From Chionoecetes opilio (Eukaryota; Arthropoda; Malacostraca; Decapoda; Majidae), in contig JACEEZ010020019.1 in NCBI GenBank assembly GCA_016584305.1, forward strand, positions 1-64,000: a DNA stretch of 64,000 nucleotides, given 5' to 3'. Shown here piece after piece: positions 1-11,887 of this stretch; the stretch's first letter is position 1, and each line of letters begins with the position of its first letter. A program made the translations under genes and the position numbers. The notes under the pieces are model-generated. The model saw only the letters and a list, made by a program, of their open reading frames with translations. It ran no database searches and was not told the origin of the DNA.

Positions 1-540
1 GTCGGCCCCTTCCCCCCCCAAATTTAATTAAAAAACCTATATTGTCGCGCAGCAAGCCGTTCGGCTTCTTTTTTTCTTTTTTAAAGGCTTGTTTTTTGTA
101 AAACAAGGTTTGCGGGGCGCAGCATACTGTCTTAAAATCTGTGAACATCGCCCAAATTTTACATCCAAAATGAACTTTAAAAAAATAATTAAGCTTGCTA
201 CTCGGGGCAGTAATTTGCATTAAATTGCTATCTTAGAAGTTCAATCGTAATGCATTCTGCAACACTTACTAAACAACAGAAGAACTTTCTTTTTTAGTTT
301 TCAGATGGGGTGCATAAATATTCATCGCAAAATTTGTTTTCTGAAAAATATTAGTCGGGGGGGGAAAAACAAGTAGACCAACTTTGATTAAAACTGCCAG
401 CGACCACGGGCATTTCTCGATTTTTCGTTCCTCAATTTGGGCAAAAAGGTTGTGAAACACCCCTTAATACTTACATACTGAATAACTTAGAATTTAAAGC
501 CATATAATTTTCCCTCAATCATTTTAATAAAAACAGCAAG
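1..540. other. AT-rich non-coding DNA
   Basis: I recognise no gene or repeat family. The open frames are short and carry no motif. Confidence 0.5.
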
Positions 541-900
541 GAGGGGAGAAAAACGAAAAAAGAGGAGAGGGGAGAGAGGAAGAGAGAAAAGAGAGAGAGA
601 GGAGAGAGAGAGAGAGGGAGAGGAGAAACGAAGAGAATCCCGAGAGAAAACGAAAGATAACAAGAGGAGATAAGAGAGAGATATATAAAAACGAAGAGAG
701 AGAGAAGAGATAACGAGAGAGAGAGGATAACGAGGGGGAGAGAGAAACGAGAGAGAAAACGAGCGAGAGAGAGATATATCGAGAGAGTAAGAAGAGATTA
801 CGAGAGAGAGATAACAAAGGAGATAGATAAAAAGAATAACGAGAGGGAAAACAAAGGAGATAACGGAGAGAGGAAAATGAGAAACGGAGAGCTGAAAAAC
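541..900. repeat. GA-rich low-complexity tract
   Basis: Irregular purine-rich GAGA sequence mixed with AACGAGAGA words. Its minus-strand frames (Ser/Leu-rich, up to 149 aa) are artefacts of the simple repeat and not a gene. Confidence 0.8.
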
Positions 901-959
901 GAAGATTAACTCGCTAACTGCTATGGAAGGGATCATATCAATTTTAAAGATTGGGAAGC

Positions 960-2360
960 ATGGCCACCCCCAGCCATGTATGCCCTTTTATGCCGTCTGA
1001 CATCCTCCCCCGACCGGCGGGGAAAAACCCTTCCGATAAAAAAATGGGGCCCAAAGGGGCGACCTTTTTTTGATGAACTAAACCAAACCCAAGCTACCCA
1101 CCTCCAATGTAGTAGAGAATTCAGGGGGTTTTGCGACCCCTACGCGTTTTCCCTCGGACCCAGGTTTTCGTGCGCAAATGGAACGCCTAACTTTTGGGGT
1201 CCGTGAACGGGTTCCGAAATGTCGAAAAGGGAAGAGGCCTTAAAATTTGGAAAGATAGGGGGGAAGATGGAAATGATGCGTGGGGTTTTTTTTTGGGGCA
1301 AAAAGGGGTGACATGAAACGAGGGGGTTGAAAGGGACAGGAAGAGAATGGATTTATTACTGCGGGGGGACTTGTGGTGGACAAGGGGACTGATTTTGGGG
1401 AATGAAAGAGTTTTTGGAAAGAATGTGGTATATGAGAAATAGACAAAGACTCAAAACAGCCCTAAAAAAAGAACAAAAACAAGATACAGGGGTGTTTTTT
1501 GAGAGGAAGATTTGATGGTGCACCGCTCAACCTCTCTAAAACGCCTGTGCGCGACTCGGGGGGGCCCGTTCGAGTTGCCCCGGCCCCTAAGCAAAACCTT
1601 TTGGGCGCTCGCGAGATGTACGTTATGACAAAAACAATGGCCGCCCAAAAGAGACAAATTTTGAGAAAAAATTTAGCTTTTCCCTCCCAAATTCGTCGAA
1701 AGACTAAAATGTTTTTCCGCAGCATGCATTGACTGCACTGCTAATACTGACGGGAGCCTACTTAAAATTAATATGAAAATACAAAAAATTTTGGAGTGAT
1801 AATTTACATTTTAAATGGTCCAATAACAGGGGAGGGAGAAAAAATTTTTAAAGTTTTACATTACATCCCCTTATTAAACATTAGGGAACCTTATTTTTTT
1901 AATATATGTGCAGTTTTAAACAATACAAATCGGGGGTTTTTAGATTCCTGACGTTTTATTCTCGTCTAAGGGGTATTTCTAACCCCTCAATTGCCGGGAG
2001 GGGGTTTTGTGCATTTTAAAACCAAAAACCGTCGCTGGGTTTAAATATCCTGCCGTTCGTTTTCATCGCTAAAGGGGTTTTTTACCCTACAAAAAAAAAA
2101 AGGGGGTTGGGGGGGGAGGTAAGGGGTTCTAATCAATGCCAGGTTGGTTTGTTATTTGGGGGGTTCTGGGGAGAACACTCCCCCCGTTATGCCAAAAATA
2201 TTGTTGAAACGCACATTACTGCCGGCAGGAAAAAAAATAAAAGAAAAATCTGGGGGGGAGCGAAACCCGTGCCCTAGCAAGGTTATGTTTGTAATCAATG
2301 CCCCGGTTACTAGGTTAGTTTTTTCTTGGGTGTGTAGCCCCCCCCATTAGGGAAAACTTA
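960..2360. other. Homopolymer-rich non-coding DNA
   Basis: No gene recognised. Runs of G, C, A and T are unusually frequent. A sub-block near 1895-2050 is related in direct orientation to 22590-22690 (shared word ATATGTGCAGTTT followed by similar text), so this is a dispersed repeat. Sequencing or polishing error is a plausible cause of many runs. Confidence 0.5.
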
Positions 2361-2369
2361 GAAAAAAGG

Positions 2370-3115
2370 CTCCACCCCCTATCTTCTTCTAAAGCAACAA
2401 GCTTGGGGGCTGGGGGAAAAAGGGGGTTTTTTTGGGGGGGGGGCAACACATAAAGGGGAAAAATGGGCCCCCCAAAAAAAAATCCCTAAACTAGGGGTAT
2501 TTTTCTCTAGTTCTCAACTTTACGGGGGGAAAAATTTCCCCCATTAAGTCTTGTCTAGGGGAAAATTTCCCCCAGTTTAGGGGTTTTTTTTTGGGGGGCC
2601 TATTTTCCCATGAGTGTGCTCCTTTTTTTTGGGGGAGCACACATAAGGGAAATTTTCCGATAAAAAAAATCCATGAATAGGGGAATTTCCTAGTTTAAGG
2701 GTTTTTTTTTGGGGGGGGGGTATTTCCCCTTTTGTTGTGCTCCCCCCCCCAAAACCCCGTTTCCCATGTCCTAATCTAGCACCCCTCTTCGAGCCCCTCG
2801 TGCTGTGCACTAAACCCAACCCAACTGCCTAACCTAACCTAGGTAACCTACCTAACCCAACGGGGGGGGGGGGTCCGTCCCCCCTGACCAAACCCCTTAG
2901 GGTTTTACCCACTACTTAGATTTGCACTACTTTTTCCCAAAATCGTGTCCATTGGGGGCCTTTGCGGACTTAGTTTTTCCCCGAACCGAAAATTTTAATA
3001 TCGGCCATGTAGGAAAAGTAAGGATGGGCACTCATTAAAATATTAACAGATGTGTTAAGGACAGTAAGTATAATACTTAGAGCCAACATTTGGGTTAGCT
3101 TAGCGTGGAGCCCTT
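2370..3115 (+). repeat. Left arm of a large inverted repeat
   Basis: This arm reappears inverted at 5870-6752. It includes a foldback block (2370-2780) built from AACAAGCTTGGGG, CACATAAGGGAAA and CTAGGG/CCCTAG words, the flank about 2775-2815, and a unique-looking block 2985-3110 whose complement lies at 5875-5995. A third, more diverged foldback copy is at 16590-16950. Confidence 0.75.
2820..2866. repeat. Degenerate TTAGG (AACCT) block
   Basis: CCTAACCTAACC-type words matching the arthropod telomere unit, but imperfect and interstitial. Similar blocks occur near 5440-5560, 5800-5850, 6170-6215, 7085-7205, 16080-16130 and 16490-16575. Confidence 0.7.
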
Positions 3116-3484
3116 GTTTAAGATGTTCCGCCAGTTATTTCAGAAGAGTATTGGTCATAGGGAGTATTGGTTGAAAATGCATTTTTACCATTTCTTTTGC
3201 TGTGATTTCAATGGACCCATTTACTCACACCTAAACACGGAGTATTATAAAGCTTTTGGGTGCAATATAGGCTACATTCACTGAAACTCATATTCTTTTT
3301 GCTGAGAAATCCCAAAATAAATGAAATATATGGCCTTTTTGGGGCCAAAAATTCACACACACGGCGGAACGCGCTGTGATTGGTTGTGACGTAGTACTGG
3401 AACTCAGATCTCGCCTAATCAGCTGTCGGCTTGTTTTGGCTCAGCAAACCGCAATTATAGTTTTATTTTACAAACCCTTTAACT

Positions 3485-4079
3485 AACTTGCATTACCCCT
3501 ACTACCGCAAGATGACCAGTAATCCCCCTTTCAAGTGATGTAGTAGGTATTCACTGTTGTTTGTGAATATGTAAGTTGTATTTTATAAGGAAAAAGTGGA
3601 TAGACAGACCCAAAAGTGGCCCGTGACACCAGACAAGTGATGACTTCTGGGATCGGCATTCCTTTAGGGAGCTTAAATGAACCTGCAATGACATGTACAG
3701 CTAGACAGATAGACGAACTCATAGAGGAACAGGTAGAAATGTATGGTTAGTAAAGGTTGTAGTGGTGAGTAGAGTGACGAAGGGTGTATGTTTTGCTTAT
3801 GTGGGGAAAGAAAGCCATACATTTCTACCTTTTTCCTCTATGAGTTCGTCTATCTGTCTAGTTTTAAACATGTCATTGCAGGTTCATTTAAGCTCCCTAT
3901 AAGGAATGCCGATCCCAGAAGTCGTCACTTGTCAGGTGTCACGGGCCACTTATCTCTGTCTATCCACTTTTTCCTTATAAACTACAACTTACATATTCAC
4001 AAACACAGTGAATACCTACTACATCACTTGAAGGAGGATTACTGGTCATCTTGCGGTAGTAGGGGTAATGCAAGTTGGT
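3485..4079. repeat. Long hairpin (foldback element)
   Basis: Arms of about 260 bp (3485-3747 and 3812-4079) are near-perfect reverse complements separated by about 65 bp. The outer ends share AACTTGCATTACCCCTACTA and its complement; the inner ends share ACATTTCTACC. The 101-aa frame inside is a by-product of the palindrome. It lies in the loop of the larger 2370-6752 inverted repeat. I see no transposase. Confidence 0.85.
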
Positions 4080-4499
4080 GTATTAGTAGGTAGTACATAA
4101 TAGTAGCGGCCGCTTTACAGCTGTTTTGCTCTGTTGTCTAAGCTAGTGACGTCACAACATGGCGCCAGTCGTTTTAGAGCGTATACATTTTCCTGTACTT
4201 AAATTGGCTGTATCATCAAAAATACTGTTCACATAGAAAAATCAACATCACTGCCCAACTATATGAGGCTTGAAGATGTCAAATCAATCCTTACCTCAAG
4301 TAGAGTAAATGGGTCCAATGCCTTTTCATTATACAGAAATACTGTATACCCCCTTAATCTTAAATACCCCTTCTTCACCCACCAGTTAGGGTAGGTTAGG
4401 TTATTGGGTAAGAATGGAATTTTATTGGTTATATTTTTACTAGTTAGGATGCATATACAGGGCCCGGGCGAGGGTGGTGGAGGAGGTATTTCAGCTCCA

Positions 4500-4720
4500 G
4501 GGCCCATACTTATAAAGATTTAGGATTCGTCTTAGACTCGCTCGAGTCTTAAATATGGCGGCCGGCGTCCTAAATAATTTCGAGCGCATCCTAAATCGCT
4601 AAGACTCGTCCAAATTTTCGAGGTTTTTGGCTAGGACAGGGTGTGAGGTGTCCTAGCGAGCAGGCGGCGGCTAACTCGTCCTAAGACGTAAACATGCAGT
4701 GCTTCCACCCACTCCTGAGA
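4500..4720 (+). repeat. Terminal inverted repeat, left member
   Basis: Begins GGGCCCATACTTATAAAG and contains repeated TCCTAA/CGTCC words. The reverse complement of its first 32 bases lies at 9510-9541. The two could bound a 5-kb DNA transposon, or be two separate MITE ends. No transposase is evident between them, and the abutting 3-bp words (CAG and TAG) are not identical. Confidence 0.55.
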
Positions 4721-5574
4721 ACTTTTCGTGATAGGATAGATGTACTGGACGAACTTGTTGATACATAACTAATCAAGCGATACCGCTTGGACCGAGAAGG
4801 GATTATATATGTGACAGACTAGTGGGAAATGTAATATCAAGCAACACTGACAAAATACGGCGACAAATGATGAAAAATTGACAAAACATGTCAAGTCACG
4901 AGTGTGTTATTATTCACTCTTTGAGGTAGTCATGTTCCTCCTGCCTTGATATCATGTATCGTGATACAGATTGAAGTGCATCCCCACCAAACTGTTGATG
5001 AAGAATGGTATCATGGGGAGAATAAAGCGATTTAGAGTAGGCTCACTATAAATAAAAATTTAAAAATTAAATAAGTCGTGATTTATTAAGCCATGGAACA
5101 TATTCATATAACTCTATTTCTCTTCCCACTGCCGTATCTTGAAAATTTTTCTTATTTGTTCTTGATATCATCTGTTAAAAACCCAAACCCCACCTCTAAC
5201 CTAACAAAAACATTTTTTTGGTTGAAAGAACTAGATTCTAGGTATATATGTATCAGCATTATTATTCAATTGCGCCATGGGAAGGAAATTGGGTTTAAAA
5301 GACTCAGAATGAAGAAATTACACTATGAAACAGGTTAGAATTGTCAGGCTCGAGGATGACCCTAAACCAAACGGTAAATATTCCGCAGGAGTTGGCGGTT
5401 GCCACCACCCGGACATCGCGCACCTTCAAATTAGTTTTTTTTAACCTAAATAACTCAACATAACCTAATCCAATCTACCCTAAGCTTAACATAACCTAAA
5501 CCAACCCTAACATAACCTAAATCTAACCTAACCCAAACTAAACGTAACCTAACTCAGCAATTTGGTAATAATGG

Positions 5575-7430
5575 ACGAGGGACTTTGCGGCGTTTTCAGA
5601 GACACCGACTATTTTTTCCTGGTCTTCAATGGGTGCATTTTCTAATGGAGATAGTTTTTATTTTGCGCAAACCCAAAGTTTTAAAAAAAAAAAAAAATCA
5701 TCACCGTTTTTATGGTACCATTTCCATTAAAACACTGTATCTCCATCAGAAAAGCATTTTAAAACTTGGCCGGAGAAATTAGTCAGGTCTTATAGGTTTT
5801 AATGAAACCTAACCTAACCTTTTAGGTTTTAATGAAACCAAAACTAACCTGAAAATCTTAAAAACTAGGTCTCCACGCTAAGCTGACACAAATGTTGGCT
5901 CACGTATTATACTTACTGTCCTTAAGACATCTGTTTATATTTTAATGATGCCGATCCTTACTTTGTCTACATGGCCGATATTAAATTTCAGCGATCCATA
6001 ATGTTATATTATTTAGTTTTGTTTGCGAGTCCCGGAAGATGCCAGTAGAAGATCTCGTAGCCGAAACGTCGTGTGACGAACACGCATATTTTTTGCCCCC
6101 CATACGGGCATCTTTTGGTAGCAAAATACCAAAAGATGCCGGAAAAAGGGGTCTATGTGACACGGCCTTTAGGTTAGGTTAGGGCAGGTCAGGTTTAGGT
6201 TAGGTTGGGTTTTAGTGCACAGGCACAAGGGGCTCGAAGAGGGTGCTAGGGTTTGGTCTGTAGGTTTGTCATCTTTAGAATAAAGGCTCAATCTCCTATC
6301 TCCTTCTTATGGCCAACAAGCTTGGGGGACATGGTGGGGAAAACCGGTTTTTTTGGGTGGGGGAGCACACACATAAGGGAAATATGGCCCCCCCCAAAAA
6401 AAATCCTTAAACTAGGGAATTTTCCTAGTTCATGGACTTTTTTCGGGGAAATATTTTTCCCTTATATGTGTTGCTCCCCCACAAAAAGGGGCACACTCAT
6501 AAGGGAAATATGGCTCCCCACAAAAAAACCCTAAACTAGGGAAAAGTCCCTAGTACATAGACTTAATCGGGGTAATATTTCCCCGATAAAGTTTATGAAC
6601 TAGGGAATATCCCTAATTTAGGGATTATTTTGTGGGGGCCCTATTTCCCTTATGTGTGTGCTCCCCCACCCAAAAACCCGGTTTCCCACCATGTCCCCAA
6701 GCTTGTTGGCTATAAGAAGAAGAAGATAGAGGGTGGAGCCTTTGTTCTTTAAAATTTACCCCTAAACTTAACCCAAGTAAAATCTAACCTAACATTATAG
6801 GTTCATTAAAACCTATAAGACTCTGACAAATCTTTCCCCCCGGGCCCAAGTTTTAGTGCTTTTTTCTGATGGAGTAGTGTTTTTAAAGGAAATGGTACCA
6901 TAATATTCGGTGATAATTTTTATTTTTTTAAACTGGGTTTGCGCAAAAATAAACTTTTCTCCGGGATAATGGGCGAGTTTCGCGTTCGTTTACAGAGACA
7001 CCGACTATTTTTTCTTGGCCTACAAAAGGTGCTTGCTCTAATGGAGATAGTTTTATTTTGCGCAAAAAAAAAAAAAAAAAAAATAATGAAAAAAATGAAA
7101 CTTAACCTAACCTTATAGGTTTTAATGAAACCTAACCTAACTGTAAGGGTTTTAATGAACCTAACCTAACCATATAGGTTTTAAATGAACTAACCTAACC
7201 TTAACCACAAAGTATACATTTTTTTTTTTTTTTGGGGGGTTTGCGCAAAAAAAACTTCATTAGAACAAGCACCTATTGTAGGCCAAGAAAAATAGTCGGT
7301 GTCTCTGAAACGAACCGCGAAACTCTCGTCCATTTTAACCCTATCTCCATTAGAAAAAGCACCTATTGTAGCCGGAAAAATAGTCCCGGGGTCTTTTGAA
7401 AACGACCGCGAAGTCCTCGTCCATTATAAC
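5575..7430. repeat. Cluster of inverted repeat copies (GACACCGACTATTTTT family)
   Basis: A motif containing AGAGACACCGACTATTTTT, GGAGATAGTTTTATTTTGCG and poly-A occurs forward at 5575-5700 and 6975-7075 and inverted at 6800-6985, 7225-7345 and 7345-7430. TTAGG-like words separate the copies. The 5870-6752 inverted repeat is embedded in it. No coding potential recognised. Confidence 0.7.
5870..6752 (-). repeat. Right arm of a large inverted repeat, with foldback element
   Basis: Reverse-complement partner of 2370-3115. The part 6268-6752 is itself a foldback: CAACAAGCTTGGGGACATGG-like sequence at 6311 is mirrored by CATGTCCCCAAGCTTGTTGG near 6690, with AGCACACACATAAGGGAAAT mirrored inside. 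Arms are roughly 110 bp. Confidence 0.75.
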
Positions 7431-9120
7431 CGGTAGTCCCCTTTACGTATCTCTCGCTATTGGAAGCGGCGCGGCGATCATGCATGTGGTTGGGGATGGC
7501 CTGTCAGGCATCTGCCCTTGCTCTTCGCCGATCATCCTCGGCATGGAAAAATTCCCCTCGCAGGACATAGGACATTTTCCTTTTCTTGAAAGAGCTGGCC
7601 AGGATGAAAGTCTTGTCCTGAAAAATATTATCTTTCCCCGTCGATAGAGCGAAGACAATGTCAATGCTTGTGTCTTTTGAACGGAACGTTGCATATCTGG
7701 TACAATTATTCTTATAGATGAATTCATTCGTTGTAGTCTTCAGCATTATCATAGAATATTAATCTTGTTTTTCGATATTTTTTATACCTTTCTGATGATC
7801 TTAGCAGTGATTTTCATGAAATCCAAATTGGAAATCTTGCTAAATGTAGCGCTCAGCGCTTCGTCCTAAGCCGCCGTCTTAGGACGCGTCTTAAAACTTT
7901 CCTCGAACCTTCCCCCGCTAACCATCACCGGCGGGCCTACGTAGGCTTAGAGCGGCGAACAGCGGCCGCCGGCGGCAATTTACCTCCGTCAGCCCTCCGA
8001 AGGCCCGCTGGTGTATTTTTTTAGACGGATAAATTTTCTATGTTGAAAATTAATGTACAGAATTTCAAAGAAGTTAATATTTCTATGTGTAACATTTTGA
8101 AACAATTATATGCTTATCTTGCTGTAGTATTACATCAGTAGTGACAAGCAGCGGCACTTGACGTCAATCCTCCGGAGGCAGCTAGTAGGTATTTGTATAA
8201 GTGGGAAATATTATTTCATATTATATATATTAACACAGTAAATATACATAGTATCTCAATATCGGGACCATCACTATTATTAGGCCTGTTCAAGGCTATT
8301 AAAAATTGTTATAAAAGTTTTTATTAATAATTTATAGAAATTATCATATATCAGTTTATTTTTAAATATTTCCAGCTTAATCAGGAACACCGAAGATACA
8401 TAGAAATAAAGATGAGATACGTACATAGGAAGGAGTTTACATGGAAAAAGGTTTATCAGTTAGTCTATGTGTGTAGACCTAATATGGGATATATCATATA
8501 AAAATAACATTGATTATCCGAGCAAAGATTACGGAATAACAAAAAGGGAATTTTCCCTTATTTCCCAAAAATTTTTCCCAAAATATTATCAACACATACA
8601 ATACTCAACGGTACACCTAATAAGGAATATGTAGATGATGGAGAATTAACATGGATAATATGATTAATATCATGATTTAGAACAGAATACTATTTGAATT
8701 CCCCGCTATAATGCACTAAACTGCCAGACGTACGATAGCCATTACAAAGGGTTAAAAAACCCACCCAAAAAGGCCTAAATTATCACCCTTAACCATTTGA
8801 TAACATAAAGGAACTTAGTTATAACATGTTTTCCGCACCTTCATTATGTCGAAATGACTGAATATATAAATGATTGCAGTACGACAAAGTTTTTTTAGGA
8901 ATTCATCTGCAGCGTTTTGTTTAGTGACTCAGTGAATCAGTTACTTGGAAAACGCACAAGAGGGTGGATGTTGTTATGTTTGTTCGCCGCAATCAATATC
9001 CTTCTACATGGCTGTACAGTGTTCCACGTAGTACCCAGCATGTAAACCCAATAACGAAAAAGTTTTTGGGACTTATGAAATAAACAATGTCCGTAGCAAT
9101 TATGATCTCCTTTTCATCGC
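7431..9120. other. Non-coding DNA, no gene recognised
   Basis: Frames of 82-94 aa at 7396-7752 overlap on both strands and show no known motif. Around 7850-7990 there are GC-rich segments with TCCTAAG/CTTAGGA words like those in the 4500 and 9510 terminal repeats. The rest is AT-rich. Confidence 0.4.
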
Positions 9121-9140
9121 ATTACTGGATAACGACATAG

Positions 9141-9303
9141 GAATATTTATGGTTATACTTTCTAAGTATATTGCAGATATCGTAATGTTTTTATAAGTGT
9201 TGAACAGCCCATTAGTCTATTAATCGGCTAATGGGTTGTGCAACACCCCTTAAAACATTACTATATCTGCAATATACTTAGAAAGTATAACCATAAATAT
9301 TCC
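9141..9303. repeat. Hairpin with 70-bp arms
   Basis: AATATTTATGGTTATACTTT at 9141 is mirrored near 9303, and the arms pair inward to CCCATTAG / CTAATGGG, leaving a loop of about 15 bp. This is MITE-like, with no coding capacity. Confidence 0.85.
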
Positions 9304-9329
9304 TCAATCAGTTAATATAACAGCGGCAA

Positions 9330-9541
9330 ATGGTCATATGCCCTACGGCGGGCCGCTGGGAGCGGCCCGCCGGTGAGCCTCTGAGCAAATCCCCAGCGGC
9401 CCTACGTCGTACACTTCCGTCGGGCCGCCGGTATGACATACGGAGGGCCTCCGGAGGCCCTCCGTCTTTGTGTTTGCTGGGTTAGGACGCAGGGTTAGGA
9501 CGAATCCTAGGACGAATCCTAAATCTTTATAAGTATGGGCC
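9330..9541 (-). repeat. GC-rich hairpins ending in a terminal inverted repeat
   Basis: GC palindromes (GGGCCGCTGGGAGCGGCCC; GGAGGGCCTCCGGAGGCCCTCC) lead into the GACGAATCCTAAATC...GTATGGGCC terminus that mirrors 4500-4531. Confidence 0.65.
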
Positions 9542-9544
9542 TAG

Positions 9545-10252
9545 GTGTGTAATATGTGGCAGCAATGATATGTGATAATACGATTGATAATTTAATAGAC
9601 AGCTACTAAACAATCCAGATTTCATTAGTTAGAAAAGCTAGGTTATCTTAGCAATTGATTTAGTTTAGGTAAATTTAATTAATTAAGTTGAAAATAGTAA
9701 TGTTTGACAAAACAAAAATATAAACAATGGAGAGTTCTGTTTCAGAATGTCCTGTTGCTGTAAAAATATGCCTTCAGATTATCTCTATAAGTGGCAGGTT
9801 AGCTATATAAATATGCACATAACTCTGAGTTAGATGAGAAAACAACCTGTATATACATAACAGCATTATTTATCACAGTAATCTGACATTAAAAGCGAAC
9901 ATGAAGCATTAGTCCAATCATATTAGCACCGTCATATTTTCATTTAATTTCATCTGCCTATTTTCGTCGACAGTTCCAGTTCTTGATCTTGCATGATATT
10001 ACAGTACACAATATATACATTTAATAAGCTTTTACCAGTATTTCTGCATTCAGAGATTACATACCAGGTGGTATGGTGGTATCCAACAATGAAATACACT
10101 TTATTCTTCATTTTCATTTATTCCAAGTGGAACTGTTACCAAAAATTTCCGCGTCGGCGAGTGTACCACGTCGGCAACAGGTCTCAGTTGGTGTTTCTGC
10201 GAGAATTCCTATTGGCGACAGTTTCATAAACCTGTTCACGTATCCCTACACC
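9545..10252. other. AT-rich DNA, nothing recognised
   Basis: The 66-78 aa frames overlap without recognisable motifs. Confidence 0.4.
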
Positions 10253-10491
10253 CTACCGCCAATAACACTATAGTCGCCACTGCACATATATGTCGTCAGG
10301 CGCCATATATTACGAATTTTATCATCACTACAGATACATAATTGTATGTGCTACTAAAGAGGCATGCACAGTAGTTTATATTAAGTACCTGTCTTCAGTG
10401 GCACAGACAAGTCTATAGTGATGCTAAAATTAGTAATATTTAGCGCCTGGCGACAAAAATGCAGTGGCGACTATAGTGTTATTGACGGTAG
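10253..10491. mobile_element. MITE, GTCGCCA family (short form)
   Basis: 239 bp with 32-bp terminal inverted repeats that differ at one position; they begin CTACCGCCAATAACAC and contain AGTCGCCACTGCA. Internal sequence (TATTACGAATT...ATCATCACTAC) matches the longer relative at 43528-44197. It is non-autonomous. A TA target is plausible if the end is set at CCG. Confidence 0.85.
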
Positions 10492-10740
10492 TTGGTTGAC
10501 GGTGCCCGAGATTCCTAGCATTTCACCTTTTTCAGCGACAATTACCATTACAACAATAATCAAATAGTCGCTAGGTAGCTACAGCGTACGCCATTACACT
10601 TCCGTACTGTGCGTGGGCAGATAGAGGGCAGTAGAGGAAAATTGTGAGGTCAAAAGCCCACAGTCTGAGCTGTGGCGTCGTCGTTTCCATGGTAACGGCG
10701 GGGATTTGTTTACATACCACTGCGAGGCGCCCAAAAGCGT

Positions 10741-10928
10741 TTGATAGAGGGGTACAGAAACCCGAACGGCGCGAGCCGCTCAAATTCTTCTTCTCAAACG
10801 CAGCCCAGGAGCAGCCGGTTTAAAGGCCACTGGCCTATGAAGAAAAGGCCACCTGTAACATCAAGATCAAAATCAAGATCAAGTGCCAAATGTTCGATAT
10901 ACCAAGTTAAACAAGAAAAATTTAATCT
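10741..10928 (+). repeat. Short dispersed repeat with ATCAAG tail
   Basis: GGCCTATGAAGAAAAGGCCAC is followed by a tandem ATCAAG-type tail. The complement of the same text occurs at 36800-36865. A tandem hexamer tail suggests the 3' end of a SINE or LINE, but the family is not recognised. Confidence 0.5.
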
Positions 10929-10933
10929 ATAAT
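10929..10933. repeat. Target site duplication (ATAAT), left
   Basis: The same five bases occur at 14732-14736, immediately outside the other LTR. This fixes the element boundaries. Confidence 0.85.
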
Positions 10934-11796
10934 AGTGTTACGAAGGGCCTTTTTCGTGGGTACTAGCGGACAAGGCAAGGGCCCTTCGCCTGTACCTCTG
11001 GGGCCTCGCCGGTGGTGGTTCGAACCACGGGTCGGGTCGCCACGTCCTTTCCTCCCATTGGCCCAGAGAATGGGGGGGAACCGACGTGGTGCTGGCTTGG
11101 CGGAGCAGACGGGAGTGGTAGAATAGACACAGCTAAGGCGGGTGGACAGGAGGCTTCCCTGCCCACAAGGATTACCGTGACCGCGGCGCCCCGCATTACC
11201 TGCCCTGGAAAAGGCGCGTCTCCCTCTTCTGTTGGAAGGGGGACGAGAGTGGCCCTGTGTTGGGCACGGCGTGGCCTTCAAGCTCAGTGGCGGCGACTGT
11301 GGGGTGGGGTCACGGCTCAAAAGGCGGCGCCCTTTGAGAGACTGACTTGTGTTGTGTTGTACAGTGTGTTGGGAAGGACGGAGAGACTTGGGTAGCACGG
11401 ATACACAGTGTGAAAGCCAGCGAGTGTGTAGAGCGGTTCAGCCACTTGTGTTTGCGGCGCGCTGTGAAAGACTTGTGTTGGAAGGAGGGAGAGAGGGATA
11501 CACGGGTGTGCTGGGCAAGGGCGGCGCCCCTGTATGAGATAGTGACTCGTGGGTGTTGGCCTGTGTGCTGCCCCTTTCCCCGTGTGAGACAGTGACTCGT
11601 GGGTGTTGGCCTGCGTGCCTTGTGAGAGAAACAAGTGACTTGTACAGTAGGTAGAAGTAGGGGAAAATAATAAAAGCCGTGCACAAAAGTAAGTGTCTCC
11701 CATCAGTCCTTCCCGACCCCTCCATTGCCCCGAACCGTAAGTGTCGTGACGAAGTGGAGGGTGGTGGATGACCCCCCCCCCCCTGGTTTCGTAACA
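10934..11796 (+). repeat. 5' LTR (863 bp)
   Basis: Begins AGTGTTACGAAGG and ends TTTCGTAACA, nearly identical to 13826-14731. An AG...CA end with a 5-bp duplication suits several arthropod Gypsy-type elements. A polyadenylation signal AATAAA is at 11669-11674. A 56-bp internal subrepeat (GTGAGACAGTGACTCGTGGG) is present twice here and three times in the 3' LTR. The 100-170 aa frames on both strands within the LTR are not conserved between the two copies because of single-base indels, so I do not treat them as genes. Confidence 0.9.
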
Positions 11797-11797
11797 T

Positions 11798-11815
11798 TGG
11801 TGTCAGGAGTGGGAT
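11798..11815 (+). promoter_or_regulatory. Primer binding site, tRNA-Leu type
   Basis: TGGTGTCAGGAGTGGGAT lies one base inside the 5' LTR. It complements, with one or two mismatches, the 3' end of animal tRNA-Leu including CCA. Position and TGG start are canonical. The tRNA assignment is from memory of tRNA-Leu 3' ends. Confidence 0.75.
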
Positions 11816-11887
11816 CGTGGGCTTTGGAGAGACGGCGAGGCTGTGGGGGAAGGGACTCTGTGACTGCACATCAAGGCGTCAGGCAAG

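Noticed and set aside
3788..4093. 101-aa frame inside the hairpin
   Set aside because: Produced by the palindrome arm; the mirrored arm encodes an unrelated frame and there is no motif.
7396..7752. Candidate Harbinger-type transposase between the 4.5 and 9.5 kb terminal repeats
   Set aside because: I checked the frames for DDE or Myb-like signatures and saw none; three short frames overlap on both strands.
10931..10935. LTR start at TGTTACG with AATAG as target duplication
   Set aside because: AATAG does not match the right flank. Shifting the LTR start two bases to AGTGTTACG, also present in the 3' LTR, gives a perfect ATAAT duplication.
10922..11869. Overlapping 120-160 aa frames in the LTRs
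   Set aside because: They lie on both strands, shift with single-base differences between the two LTRs and have no known motif.
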